Assembly: GCA_039654915.1 (NCBI GenBank)
Contig: CM077596.1
Span: forward strand, 49,164,501-49,228,500
Direction: 5' to 3'
Length of the DNA: 64,000 nt
Origin: Aquilaria yunnanensis
Taxonomy: Eukaryota > Streptophyta > Magnoliopsida > Malvales > Thymelaeaceae
A model generated the notes under the pieces. The model had not been told where the DNA came from, did not search any database, and saw only the letters and a program-made list of their open reading frames with translations. The stretch's first letter is position 1. Each line of letters starts with the position of its first letter. Both the position numbers and the translations under genes were made by a program. Shown here piece by piece: positions 11,909-23,315 of this stretch.

Positions 11909-12574
11909 GGGGAAGGAGTGATGGACTGTTCATAATTAAAAAATAATTAAAATCAAACTTATCTCTTAATTTGGTAAAATGACAGTTTCAGTCCTTTCCG
12001 TCTCTTTGACTTTGAGGATGTTCCTGAAACTTCTGATTGAGACAATTTTGTCTTTTTCTGTCAATTTGGGCCAGAACCGTCGGTCTGGCCCAAAATTCAT
12101 GTGACAAACTACCAAATGCTCCTGAAACTTTCAGATTTTATCAAATTTTCCCAAAACTTCTTAATTTTGTCATTTTTACCCCAAACTTTTCAATTTTGTT
12201 TTTTTTATGGAGTTTTCTTTTGTAATTCCTACATACATACATACACACATATATTATTTTTAACTAAACCCTTATAAAACAAAATATATTTTAAACTAAT
12301 TAATTAAATTTTTATAGCAATAATAATTAATTAGTTAATAATAATAATTTTTTTAATTATTTTTTTTTTTGAATTTTAATTTCTTTGGATATACACACAT
12401 AGATATTAACTTAAAAAAATGCCCCTTCCCCAAAACTATTTAATTTAATTCTCTCTTTGTATAATTAATTAATAATAATTTTTATATAATTATTATTTTT
12501 TTAATTTTTAATTAAATTTTTTTTAATTATTATTTTTAAAAAAAGACGGGGTCGGACGAAATTGGGTGTCAACA

Positions 12575-14232
12575 GATGTGATTTTGGGGATGTACTAATT
12601 ATCGGTGAACCATGCTTGGGTTGACTGTCATGAAAAGATAATACTATTTTTGTGTTCCTAACGAGCCAGAAATCATCTTTTTCAAGAATAGAGAAGTCGT
12701 CCCAATTTGTTTGATCTCTTCTATGCATGTGTGTCATTTGTTAAGAAAGGGTTGTCAAGGATATTTAGCATTAATCAGAGAAACTAGCCAATCTGAATTG
12801 AAGCTAGAAGACATTCTTATTGCCAAGGAGTTTCCTGATGTGTTTCCTGAGAAAATTCTTGGGTTGCCCCCTAATCGAGATATTAAATTTTCCATTAATC
12901 TTGAGTTGGGGACTACCCCAATCTCAAAGGCTCCCTACCGAATGGCACCTGTAGAGATGAAAGAGTTAAAGGTACAGCTGTAAGAGTTGCTCAATAAAGG
13001 GTACATTCAACAAAGTATTTCACCATGGGCTGCTCCTGTTTTATTCGTGAAGAAGAAGGATGGAAACCTAAGGCTTTACATTGACTACCGTGACTTGAAC
13101 AAGGTGACTCTCAAGAACAAGTATCCATTGCCTCATATTGATGATTTGTTCGATCAGCTGTAGGGTACACAAGTCTTTTCTAAAATTGATTTGAGGTATA
13201 AGTATCAGCAACTAAAGATTAAGGCTGAAGATATACCCAAGACTGCTTTCAAGACCAGGTATGGCCATTATGAGTTTGTGGTTAAGCCGTTTGGTCTAAC
13301 GAATGCATCGGCTGTTTTAATGGACTTGATGAACTGAGTTTTCAAGCCTTATTTAGACCAATTTATCATTGCATTTATCGATGATATTTTGATCTACTCT
13401 AAAAGTCTAAAGGAGCATGAGGATCATTTGAGAATTATTTTACAAACATCAAAGGAGAAAGAGTTATATGCAAAATTCAAAAAATGTGAGTTTTGGTTGA
13501 AGAAAATTTCTTTTCTTGGTCATATAATTTCAAAAGATTGAGTTTCTGTAGATCCGAAGAAAGTTAAAGTAGTGGTGAATTGAGCCAGACCCTCTAATGT
13601 TGCTGAAATTTGTAGCTTTCTTGGTTTAGCCGTTTACTATCATCGGTTTGTTGAAGGATTTTTGACCTTGGCTATGCCTCTATACAAGTTGGTTTGAAAG
13701 AATGGTAAGTACGAATGGACTAAAAATTGTGAGAAAAGGTTCCAAGAGTTGAAGCAAAGATTAGTAACTGCACCTGCCCTTACCATCCCATCCAGCACTG
13801 AAGGTTATGAAATTTATTGTGATGCTTCACATATTGGTTTAGGGTGTGCACTTATGTAGAATGAAAGAGTTTTTGCCTATGCCTCTAGGCAATTGAAGCC
13901 ATACAAGAAGAATTATCTTACGCATGACTTGGAATTAGCAGCAGTTGTCTTCGCCTTGAAGATCTGGAGACATTATCTCTACGGTGCTTCTTATAATGTG
14001 TTTACAGATTACAAGAGTTTGCAATATATCTTTACACAGAAGGAATTGAATCTTAGGCAGAGGAGGTGGTTGGAGTTGCTGAAAGATTATGATTTGAATA
14101 TTTCTTACCACCCTGGCAAGGCAAATGTTGTTGCTAATGCTCTAAGCCGTAAGTCCTCTGGCCCGTTAGCTTCTTTACTTATTGACAAAGCTTTATTGTT
14201 AATGATTTACAGAAGTTGGGAGTATAAATTAT
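12575..14232 (+). pseudogene. Chromovirus pol: end of protease, RT and RNase H
   Basis: Readable blocks in order: DVILGM (protease end); EFPDVFPE and LPPNRDIKFSI (RT N-terminus); [18 protein letters not shown]; the catalytic box [10 protein letters not shown] near 13375-13405; CDASHIGLGCAL (RNase H catalytic Asp, near 13820-13855); [43 protein letters not shown]. Nonsense codons occur near 12593, 12980, 13161, 13336, 13540, 13579, 13695 and 13857. Most sit where CAG, CGA or TGG is expected. Confidence 0.85.
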
Positions 14233-14233
14233 A

Positions 14234-15718
14234 ATGGATAGTGTCAATAGTGTGCTTGCTAACTTGATGGTTCAACCAACTTTAATTGAGAGGATCAAAA
14301 TTTCTCAAAGTTCAGATGAAGGAATTAACAAGTTGAAAGAAGAAGTTGCACAAGGGAAGCATCCAGGATTTCGTATTCATGAAGGTGGATTTCTAAAGTT
14401 TGGTGCTCGACTATGCGTCCATAGCAATGAGGCTTTGAAGGGAGAAATTATGAGAGAGGCATATAATACCACTTACATTGTACATTCAAGTGGAACTAAA
14501 ATGTACAGAGACTTACGGGAGCATTTTTTGTGGCAAGGAATGAAGAAGGAAATGGCTAAATTTGTTGTGAAGTGTCAGACTTACCAACAAGTCAAAACGG
14601 AACATCAAAAGCCTTCACGACCTTTGTAGCCTCTTTCAATTCTTGAATGGAATTGGGAACATATCATTATGGATTTTGCTGTGGGACTTCCAAAGACTAC
14701 CAGAGGTAATAATGCTATTTGGGTGATTGTTGATCATTTATCTAAATCTGCCCACTTTTTTCCATTCCAAAAAGGTGCAAGTTAAGAGAAGTTAGTTAAG
14801 TTGTATGTTAGAGAGATGGTCCGCCTATATGGTGCCCCATTATCTATTTTTTCAGATAGAGATTCACGGTTTGTCTCAAGATTTTGGGGACAATTGCAGA
14901 AGGCCATGGGAACTCAACTCAATTTTAGCATTGCTTATCATCCTCAAACCGATGGCCAATTAGAACGAACTATTCAAATTCTTGAGGATATGCTCCAAGC
15001 TTGTGTGCTAGACTTTGGAGGTAATTAGGATGATCATTTAGCATTTATTGAATTTGCCGATAATAATAGACATCAGTCTAGCATTGGAATGACACTCTAT
15101 AAGGCATTGTATGGACGGAGATGCAGATCACCAATATGTTGGGATGACATAGATGATCGAAAAATTTTGAATTCAAATATAATTGCAGAGACGGTAGAGA
15201 AGAATCAAATTATTCGTGATCGCTTACGGATTGCACAAAGTAGACAAAAGAGTTATGCTGATATGAGAAGATGGATGTTGGAGTTTGAGGTTGGGGATAG
15301 TGTTTACATTAAAGTGTCACCGACAAAAGGGGTTGGGAAAGCGTGGAAAATCAAGCCCAAGATATGTGGGTCCTCTTGAAATTCTAGATCGAGTTGGGGA
15401 TGTCGCTTACAGAGTTACGCTGCCGCCATCTTTATCAGGAGTACACGATGTGTTTCATGTATCAATGCTCCATAAGCATGTGCACGACCCCAATCACATA
15501 GTTCAACATCAACCGATCAACATTATGCCAGATTTGATGTATGAGGAGCGGCCGGTGGAGATTCTTGATCGAGAGGAGAAAGTATTAAGGAGATGCACCA
15601 ACCCATTTGTGAAAGTTCGTTATGAAAGACATTTTTTATCAAAAGCTACTTAGGGACGCGAAGAGGAGATGTACGAGAAGTATCCATTTCTATTCATCAA
15701 TGAAGGTAAGTTTCGAGG
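14234..15718 (+). pseudogene. Chromovirus integrase with chromodomain-like C-terminus
   Basis: The zinc finger is damaged: the expected CQTCQ reads CQTYQ near 14575-14590. Core motifs are present: MDFAVGLPKT, ISIFSDRDSRF-like SDRDSRF, YHPQTDGQLERT. Nonsense codons lie near 14626, 14786 and 15027. A frameshift near 15350-15360 separates the core from the GPY-type segment (SPRYVGPLEILDRVG). The tail VEILDREEKVLR...VKVRYERHF...EEEMYEKYPFLF matches the chromodomain-like ending of Tekay/Del elements, with its own TAG at about 15651. Confidence 0.83.
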
Positions 15719-15729
15719 ATGAAACTTAT

Positions 15730-15744
15730 TTTAAGGGGGGAGGA
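15730..15744 (+). other. Polypurine tract of the chromovirus
   Basis: Purine run AAGGGGGGAGGA directly before the LTR start TGTAATGACCC. This is the usual plus-strand priming site. Confidence 0.75.
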
Positions 15745-15802
15745 TGTAATGACCCAACCCAATTTAGTTTATTTTATTATTTTGGGAATTTAGGTTAAGA
15801 CC

Positions 15803-15874
<72 letters not shown>

Positions 15875-17486
15875 TTATTTTTCAATACATAGGCTAGCTT
15901 TTCTTTGAAATTGAAGAGGGATTTAGGTTAATGTTATGATTGATTATAATTTATTTTGATGAGTGGAAGGGTCAATTAATTATTGGAATTATTCTGGATG
16001 AAATAGAAATAAATTTGGGGAGGTTTTGGATAGGCATTGTTGAATCGTATTCCTATGTAAAAATTGGACTAACTACAATCAAGGTCCTTGAGGCTTAGGG
16101 GTGTGTTCATTGACACCCTATAGTATAAAATGTGACAACTTGGTCACTAGAAGTAGGATGGGTTAATCACAATTCCAGCCCCTAAGGCTTCTAACACTAC
16201 TTCAGTAAATTCTTAGGTTTCAGAAGCATTTATTTGGGTCACTAGTAGTAGGTGATTTTGGGTTATTTCTTGAATTGATTATGTTTTGACATAAAATTTT
16301 ACATAATTATTTTAGGTGGCTAAAAAATTATTTTAGGAGTTGGAAAGTTGCATTTTAACCTAAGTGGCTACTAGTATTTCTAAAAATAAAATTTTTTTGA
16401 TATTATGTACGTATTATTTCTTCAAGTATTAAGTTTTCCAACTTACAAATTTTTCAATATTTTGATTTAAAGCTATTTTGAATTAAATTAATTTTCAATC
16501 AGAATAAGAGTTTTCAAATACATGTTTTATTCTTAACTTACTTTCAAGTGATTTATTAATTTACTTATTTATCTGTTTATTCAAATTTTATCTTATTTAT
16601 GCAATATATTGTGTTTGATTAAATAAGCTGGGATCATGTATGTTTTGATAGTGATATTTTATACTGAAATTTTATAACAATTGTAATGCTTTGAATTTCT
16701 GTTCTGACTCCATTTTTGTGGGTGTTGGTTTTATGCCTGTACTGCTGGGAAAATGTTGTTTTGGACCCTCCATGTAGGGTATTTTGTTCTGCAATACACT
16801 GTTTTTAGGACTAGTCCTTCAGGACGCTCGATCGTTAGTGATTCTTAGACGATTCTTAGAAGATTCTGGATGCACTACAGCGGTGTAAGTATAGTCACAG
16901 TGATCACCGCACCCACTCTGTTCTGATATTCTACTCTAAACTGCTCTGTTTTGATTAATAATTTTATTTACAAATATAATTTGCTCCACTCTTAAAATTG
17001 CTATTACATTGATTATGTTCTGACTCTTCAAAAATCTTCTGCTAAAATTTATATTATTATTTTACAAGAGTTATTTCTGCTTGATCCCTATATATTTTGT
17101 ATATTGTATTTCTATTTTCAAAATCCACTACTTGCTGGGCATTCGTGCTCATCCCGTTTTCACCCCGTTACACAGATTAGGAATAATTCGAGATAGTTAG
17201 CGAGAACGACTACAAGACCAGCAGCAGTTCAAGACAATTAAAAGTATTTCGATAGTACTACTATTAGAAATTTATTTATGTTTAGAAAACTCTTTGGATT
17301 TCATTTCATTCATTAGAGCTCAGATATTTTATGGATTATGTTTTGATTTCAAGGATTGTAGTTGCTCTGCCACTTATTGTCAGAAGTTAAAATTTTATAA
17401 GTTTGGAATTATTTGGAACATATAACCTTGCATGCTTAGGAAAAATTATTTTCTTGAGTATGCGGCGTGTCATTGTCGGCGTGACA
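15745..17486 (+). repeat. 3' LTR of the chromovirus (about 1.74 kb)
   Basis: Begins TGTAATGACCCAACCC after the polypurine tract and probably ends CGGCGTGACA at 17486, where copia-1 coding sequence resumes. The end is inferred from the TGT...ACA termini and the change of content. The second LTR is outside the window, so it cannot be checked here. Short frames inside it are not genes. Confidence 0.72.
15811..15872. repeat. (AG)31 microsatellite
   Basis: Uninterrupted AG dinucleotide run of 62 bases inside the chromovirus LTR. Confidence 0.97.
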
Positions 17487-19128
17487 GCGTGCAAAGAGCC
17501 ATTGATTACCCTTTTCATCTTCTTCCTTTATGTTGAATTCTTCTTTGGAACTTATGTTTTCGGATGTTTGGGGACCTACCTCTAAATCAGTTAACAGTTT
17601 TCGTTATTATGTTAGCTCCATTGATGCCTATAGTAAATTTGTTTGGTTATATCCTATTACTTGTAAATCCGAAGTATTCTTTGTGTTTTTGAAGTATCAA
17701 CAACATGTAGAACGACTCCTAAATACAAAAATTAAAGTTGTACAGACTGACTAGGGAAGGAAATATCAGAAACTACACACTTTTTTCTCCACGGTTGGAA
17801 TTGAACATCAAGTGTCGTGTCCATACACTCAACAGCAAAACGGATTCATTGAGCGATAACATCGTCCTACTGTTGAAACAGGCAAGGCTTTCCTGGCTTA
17901 ATCATTTGTGCCATTGATGTTTTGGGACGATGCATTCCAGACAGCTATTTACCTCATAAATCGAATGCCTAGTCGAGTCACTCACAATATCTCTCCTCTA
18001 GAGTGTTTATTTCGCAGTAAGCCAGACTATAGGTTTCTCAAAGTTTTTGGATGCGCCTGCTGGCCACACTTGCTCTCCTACAACATGCACAAATTTGATT
18101 TTCGCTCAACTAAGTGCATTTTTATTGGGTACAGTGGCCTTCATAAAGGGCACAAATGCCTTGACCCAGCTACTGGTAAAGTCAACATTTCAGGAGATGT
18201 TGTTTTTGATGAAAAAATCTTTCCCTTTGCACAAGTATGTCTTGATGTAGGATCTTCATCCATTGACTCTCAGCTTGCCCCCATTCAATTACCAACGGTG
18301 ATCACTTCGGCTCCTGAGACTCAGAATTTGCTGGCTGAGCCTCGAACCATGCTCTCATCGACTCCATCTTTAAGTGATTATAGCGGTTCTATGTAAACTA
18401 GCCCTTCTCCACCTAAGTCATTGTCTCCAATACCTGCTCCTCGTCATCCTATGTGCACTCATTTACATGAAAATATAAGCAAGCCCAAACTATTCACTGA
18501 TGGAATAATTCAGTACCCCATATCTCAAGCACTAGTGACCATTCACTCAATTGAAGTTGAGCCAACATCCTTTCCTAAAGCCAAGTTGCATCACTCATGG
18601 CGACAAGCTAGGGATTCTAAATTTCAAACCTTGCTCAAAAATAAAATGTGGACTTTGGTACCACTAGCACGCAATATGAACATTATTAATTGTAAGTGGG
18701 TGTTTAAGTTGAAACGAAAAGCTGATGGAAGTATTGAGTGCCACAAGGCTTGGTTGGTTGCCAAGGGTTTCAAGCAACAGTATGGTATAGATTATCATGA
18801 TACATACAATCCTATAATTAAACCTACTATTATCTGACTGATTCTTTCTCTTGCAGTCTCTTGGCGATGGAATGTTCGACAACTTGATGTCCAGAATGCC
18901 TTCCTATATGGCCTTCTTAGTGAAGATGTATATATGTCACGGCCACTTGGATATGCTCACTCTCAATATCCTCATCATGTGTACAAGTTTCACAAGGCTA
19001 TTTATGGCCTCAAGCAGGCCCTTCGTGCTTGGTACTCTAGACTAAGCTTTCGGCTTCTCAAACTTGGATTTGTGGCGTCCAAAACTGATACCTCTCTTTA
19101 TCTATAATAAGTATGGTGTGAAGATCTA
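17487..19128 (+). mobile_element. Copia-1 fragment 1: end of pre-integrase zinc region, integrase and N-terminal RT
   Basis: Oldest visible layer of the nest. Coding blocks: YPFH (end of the Cys-rich region), LVFSDVWGPTS-type segment near 17550, VSSIDAYSKFVWLYPI, IKVVQTD, the SCPYTQQQNGFIER block, PLMFWDDAFQTAIYLINRMPS, VFGCACWPHL, KCIFIGYSG; then RT starting WTLVPL, CKWVFKLKRKADGS, RQLDVQNAFLYG, AIYGLKQALRAWYSRL. Several nonsense codons and frame changes show decay. It ends in the RT fingers/palm, where the Athila element entered (ATCTA at 19124-19128). The 5' LTR and gag lie left of the window. Confidence 0.85.
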
Positions 19129-20692
19129 TGATAAGCTTATATTTATTATATTTATTTCTCTTATATTTAGTATGTTTTAATATGTTTTGAACCTTAAAGA
19201 TATATTTTGAGTATGTTTTGTAACTTAGAGCATATCTGGACTCAATTGATTAAGAGTGGATTTAATTTGTCATTTTACAAGTTTTAATTTGGTTGTGTTC
19301 TTTCAGTATTCTGACAGATTAGCGATGTTCTAGTATAAAAATCATATTGTCAGCTACAGAGATCGGAATGAAGTGATTCTTGATTCATTGGAAAGAAAAC
19401 ATCTGGAGCTACAAATCACATTCAGACTATTGAACCAATTTTACACGTTAAGAGGGTCAAATTCAGCTTCAAAGTCGCGATTTGCGAGTCATCGTTGGTT
19501 CAGAAGCAATTGCTGTATTTTGGGCATATCTTTGCCTATATATGTCCGTTTTATGCGATTCAGGTGTCGTTTTGAAGCTAAGAAAGAGATCTATAACTTT
19601 CATGATTTGAGTTTTGAGTGATAATGCCTATATCAAGGTCGAATATCAGCTTGAAGTTGCTGTTACTGTTCTGGGGCATTGCTTGACTAACAACTTTGAA
19701 ACTTTTTAGTTATTTTAAATCTTTTTATTTATTTGGGGTACTTTTGTAAAAATATAGAAATTTTAGGGAGGATTTGTGCATTTAGCTCACTAGGTTTAAG
19801 TATCCAAATCCAAAGGGAGGCTGGCTGGCGGCCCCAGTCTCTCTCTCTTTTTCGCTTTTTAGTTTTTTTTTCTATTATTATTGTTATTTATTTTTCTTCC
19901 AATAATAAGAAAGTAATTTTTTAGTTCAGTTTTAGGGACGATTTTCATCACCAACACTGGTTGTGAGGATTAATTTTACTTGCTTAAATGCTCTTTAAAT
20001 TCAAGTATTTACTTCCTTATTGTTCAGATTTATTGCAATTAATTTTCCTGTTCTTGCTTGTTGGATTGTTTATACGATTGCAAATTTGCTTGATTTTCTT
20101 TCAACCGCTTATGTGAAGAATTCAATTAGAAGCAAGTGAATTGATTGGAGATTACTTTTATTTCTGGTTAGTTCATACGAAGAAGTAAAACAGGTTAAAT
20201 TGTTTAAGCTTTTGGATTATTACCTAGAATAAACTTTTTAGTTTATTGATCTTAATGCTAATTTTGAGATAATTAGATATTGCTTTTTAATATCTTATTA
20301 CTCAAAATTGAGAAATTAATCTAACACTTTTTTTGGTTAATTTTACTGCTGAATTTCTTAGGTTCTTTTTAGCTTTAAAAAAAGTCCTGTTTATTTGCTT
20401 GGATTGAAAAAGTACTTTTATTTGATGATCAACTGCATGATTGGAATGGATAATCAACCCTGAACTGAGCACTTTTAGTATTAGTTAATTTCATTTTAAT
20501 TCTACAGTTAATTTATTTAAGCATTCGTTTCAAGAAAACCTCCAATCTTTTATTTCCGTTTTCTAATAGTAAGCTTTCGGTTAAGAAATTTCTCTTGGGA
20601 TTCGACCTAATTTTCACTGTTAGAATACAAATTTATTTATTCTGAGTTGTTAGGGATACTAGAATTATTTTTTGCGGTTTCGACGACTGGCA
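19129..20692 (+). repeat. 5' LTR of Athila element
   Basis: Starts TGATAAGCTTATATTTATT and ends CGACGACTGGCA. Matches the 3' LTR at 24636-26190 and the solo LTR at 52908-54515 over full length, with substitutions and small indels. Confidence 0.93.
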
Positions 20693-20800
20693 AAAAATTT
20701 GGCGTCGTTGCTAGGGAGATTTCTTTTTCTATTAAAGTTTCCTTTTTATTTATTTATTTCTTTTTTTTCTTCTTTCTTCCTTTCTCAAGTAAACTGACTT
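20693..20800 (+). other. Athila primer-binding site and short leader
   Basis: TGGCGTCGTTGCTAGGGA at 20700-20717 resembles the TGGCGCCGTTGCCGGGGA primer site typical of Athila (tRNA-Asp type), with a few C-to-T differences. A T-rich leader follows up to the gag ATG at 20801. Confidence 0.75.
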
Positions 20801-22193
20801 ATGCCAAGGTCTTCTCGTACAGGTGAACTAGTGTTTGATCCGGAGATCGAGAAGACAGCAAAAGTAAACAGGAAAGTACATAGGTAAACAGTCAATTTTA
20901 CAGCTTCAACATCTGCGAACAGTGACTCTGAAAGCGAAGAATAAGCAATTGTTATTGTAGAGATGGCGGCACAAAGAACACTAAGAGAGTTAGCAACTAC
21001 CGACGTTGTCCAACAACCCTTGTGCATCGATTTTCCTGATATTGAGGTAGCATTTGAATTAAAATCTAGATTAATTCATTTATTGCCTACTTTTCGTGGT
21101 CTTACAGGTGAAGACCCCCACAAACACTTGAAGGAATTTCATGTAGTTTGCTCGACCATGAAACCACAAGGAGTTACAGAGGAATAGATTAAACTAAGAG
21201 CTTTCCCATTCTCTTTGGCGGACAAGGCAAAGGACTGGCTATACTACCTTCCCTTCGGTTCGATTAGAACCTGGAATGACCTGAAAAGAAAATTTTTGGA
21301 GAAGTTCTTTCCAGCTTCGAGGGCTGGAAATATTAGGAAGGAAATAAGTAGGATTCGGCAGTACAACGGAGAAAGTCTCTATGAGTACTGGGAGATATTC
21401 AACCAGCTATGTGTGACCTACCCACATCACCAAATTTCTAATCAACTGTTGCTACAGTACTTCTACGAAGGGCTACTGTTCATGGATCGATGTATGTTGG
21501 ATGCTATAAGTGGAGGAGCACTTGTAGAAAAGACGGTCGAAGAAGCAAAAGACCTGATTTCTAAAATGGCAGCCAACTCGCAACAGTTTGCACGGGTAGA
21601 CCAAGTACCGAAGAAGGTAAATGAGGTAGGAATTTTGAGTATTGAAGCTCAACTTTCTGTACTAACCTCTCTTATTAGACAAGTTGCCTTGGGACAGGTC
21701 CAAAATTCTAGAATTTGTGGTATTTACTCTATTCAATGACACTTTATTGACTCGTGCCCACAGTTGCAGGAGGATACAACACCTCAAGTGAATGCGGCAA
21801 ACGGGTTTGTTAACCAACTAAGAATGTATGACCCCCTATGCCAATCAATACAACCCTGGTTGGAGAGACCACCTAAATATGAGATATGGGCAGCCAAACA
21901 ATCAGCCACCATATCCATCTGCCGGTTACAACAAACCAACTCCTCCACCACAGAACCAAGCACCAAATTCAGGTATGGCTTTAGAAGATATTGTGAAAGC
22001 TCTAACCACTAACACTCAAATGTTTCAACAAGAAACAAGGGCTAGCATTAAAGACTTGGGAAACCAAATTTCACAACTAGCAGCCTCATTGAATAAAATT
22101 GAAGCTGAAAAAAAGAGGCTGCCATTTCAAGCTGAAATCAACCTAAGAGAGCATGTTAATGCCGTGACCTTTCAAAGTGGCAAAGAGGTGTAA
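20801..22193 (+). pseudogene. Athila gag
   Basis: ATG at 20801 (MPRSSRTGELVFDPEIE). The gag core is well preserved: GLTGEDPHKHLKEFHVVCSTMK, KLRAFPFSLADKAKDWLYYLP, GSIRTWNDLKRKFLEKFFP, GESLYEYWEIFNQL. In-frame stops lie near 20886, 20941, 21185 (TAG, CAG expected) and 21737. The zinc-knuckle remnant around 21715-21770 has lost a Cys (CGIYS). One extra C in the C-run at 21832-21836 shifts the frame. The end (ALTTNTQMFQQETRASIKDLG, QISQLAASLN) is read in the new frame to a stop at 22193. Confidence 0.85.
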
Positions 22194-22439
22194 ACCACCA
22201 CATCAAAAATGGCAACACTTAAAAAGGAACAAGATAGCCTAAAACCATCAAGTTCTGATGCACAATCTGAGGAGGTAAGCAACAAGCCAATTTTTTTCAA
22301 AATCAAAAATTCTAATCCCACCTCATTTTCCTGGCAGGTTGGCTAAATCAAAGAAAGAGGAGACAGAGCAGGAAATTCTTAAAACTCTTAAAAGGGTCGA
22401 AATCAACATACCCTTGCTTGATGCAATCAAGCAAATGCC

Positions 22440-22960
22440 ATGATATGCCAAGTTTCTGAAGGAGTTGTGCACCAATAAAAAGAAGCTGAAGGTTGATGAG
22501 ACAATCAAAGTTGAGGAGAATGTGTCAGCAATAATCCAAAGAAGATTGCCTGAGAAGTGTAAGGACCATGGTATGTTTACTATACCATGTGTAATAGGCA
22601 ATTTTAATGTGGAAAAAGCTATATTAGATTTGGGAGCCTCAATGAATGTCATGCCATATTCAATATATGCTTCTTTGAAACTTGGACCTTTGAATGAAAT
22701 TGGTGTTGTGATGCAATTAGCTGATAAATCCAATGCCTATCCTAGGGGCATAGTTGAAGATGTTTTTGTGCAAGTAAATAATTTAATTTTTTATGCTGAT
22801 TTTTATGTAATGAAGACCTAACTGCTCCTATTTTGTTAGGAAGACCATTTTTAAAGACATCCAAGACCAAAATTGATGTGGATACTGGCACTCTCACAAT
22901 GGAATTTGATGGAAAAATTGCACAGTTCAATATTTTTGACATATTGAAGGAAACTAATAA
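22440..22960 (+). pseudogene. Athila aspartic protease remnant
   Basis: Contains the catalytic segment AILDLGASMNVMPYSIYASL near 22617-22670 (DLGAS in place of DSG), MQLADKSNAYPRGIVEDV, and after a one-base frameshift near 22815-22825 LLGRPFLKTSKTKIDVDTG. The frame then continues without a break into integrase-tail sequence, so everything normally in between is missing. Confidence 0.82.
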
Positions 22961-23315
22961 GGATAATTATGTTTCTTTTGTTGAAAAAATTGATACTTTG
23001 GTGCAGAATGAATCAAGAACAAAGTTTGAAAATCAAGTAAGGTTGGCACAAAAAGGTAAGACAAAAAATGTCAAGTTGCACCAAGGACATGAGATGTCAT
23101 TTGTGGTTGGACAAAAGGTGTTTCACAAACACAAAAAAATATGGAAATAGTTATCTGGTAAGTCTGAGGTTAATTGGATTGGACCATTTGTTATTACTGA
23201 TATTTTTACTCATGGTGCAATCGAGCTTAAAAGTTTGAAAACAGATAAAGTGTTCAACACTGAGATGCATAAGCTGAAGCCTTTTCATGAGAGATTCTTA
23301 AAGCACCCTGGTTGA
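22961..23315 (+). pseudogene. Athila integrase C-terminal remnant (GPY/F module)
   Basis: KLHQGHEM...VGQKVFHKHKKIWK, then after an in-frame TAG (near 23150) VNWIGPFVITDIFTHGAIELKS and FNTEMHKLKPFHERF, ending in TGA near 23313. This is the tail that normally follows the integrase core. Its direct join to protease marks a deletion of RT, RNase H and the integrase core. Confidence 0.8.

Larger units (their letters stand above)
1..12574 (-). mobile_element. Ty3/gypsy Tat-lineage (Ogre-like) LTR retrotransposon, left end outside window
   Basis: Minus-strand element. From right to left it has a 5' LTR (9599-12574), primer site, untranslated leader, gag, protease, G-patch segment, RT, RNase H, a second RNase H and integrase, then a long 3' region with tandem repeats and an extra ORF. 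The G-patch, the doubled RNase H, the intron between protease and RT and the repeat-bearing 3' region are known hallmarks of the Tat/Ogre lineage. All coding blocks lie in one minus-strand frame, broken by five nonsense codons (near 7754, 7628, 4793, 3362 and 3209). The 3' LTR is not in the window. The element sits inside the protease gene of a chromovirus, whose sequence resumes at 12575. Seen: the order and motifs. Inferred: the lineage. Confidence 0.88.
9599..12574 (-). repeat. 5' LTR of the Tat element (about 2.98 kb)
   Basis: On the minus strand the LTR begins TGTTGACACCCAATTTCGTC at 12574 and ends ...CCA at 9599, just before the primer site. The same 5' terminus recurs on the plus strand at 63150, which confirms the boundary. 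A TATA box (TATAAATA) lies at 11908-11901. The transcribed part has a purine-rich, GC-rich block (11460-11830) and long AT-rich stretches. Frames at 11336-11659 and 11662-11946 are low-complexity and not genes. The left TSD partner is outside the window; the adjacent host bases are GATGT. Confidence 0.85.
12575..17486 (+). mobile_element. Degenerate Ty3/gypsy chromovirus, 3' part (Tekay/Del-like)
   Basis: Plus-strand element. It resumes right after the Tat LTR with DVILGM of the protease C-terminus, so the Tat element inserted inside this gene; gag lies to the left of the window. RT, RNase H, integrase and a chromodomain-like tail follow, then a polypurine tract and 3' LTR. About ten nonsense codons and two frameshifts show long inactivity. 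The element entered the Cys-rich region preceding integrase of copia-1. Confidence 0.85.

Noticed and set aside
11336..11946. Frames of 107 and 94 codons on opposite strands as possible genes
   Set aside because: They lie in the GC-rich, low-complexity part of the Tat LTR, have repetitive Ser/Pro or Arg/Glu composition and no motif.
12575..17486. An independent host gene from the short open frames here
   Set aside because: All readable blocks match chromovirus protease, RT, RNase H, integrase and chromodomain in order, with many stops.
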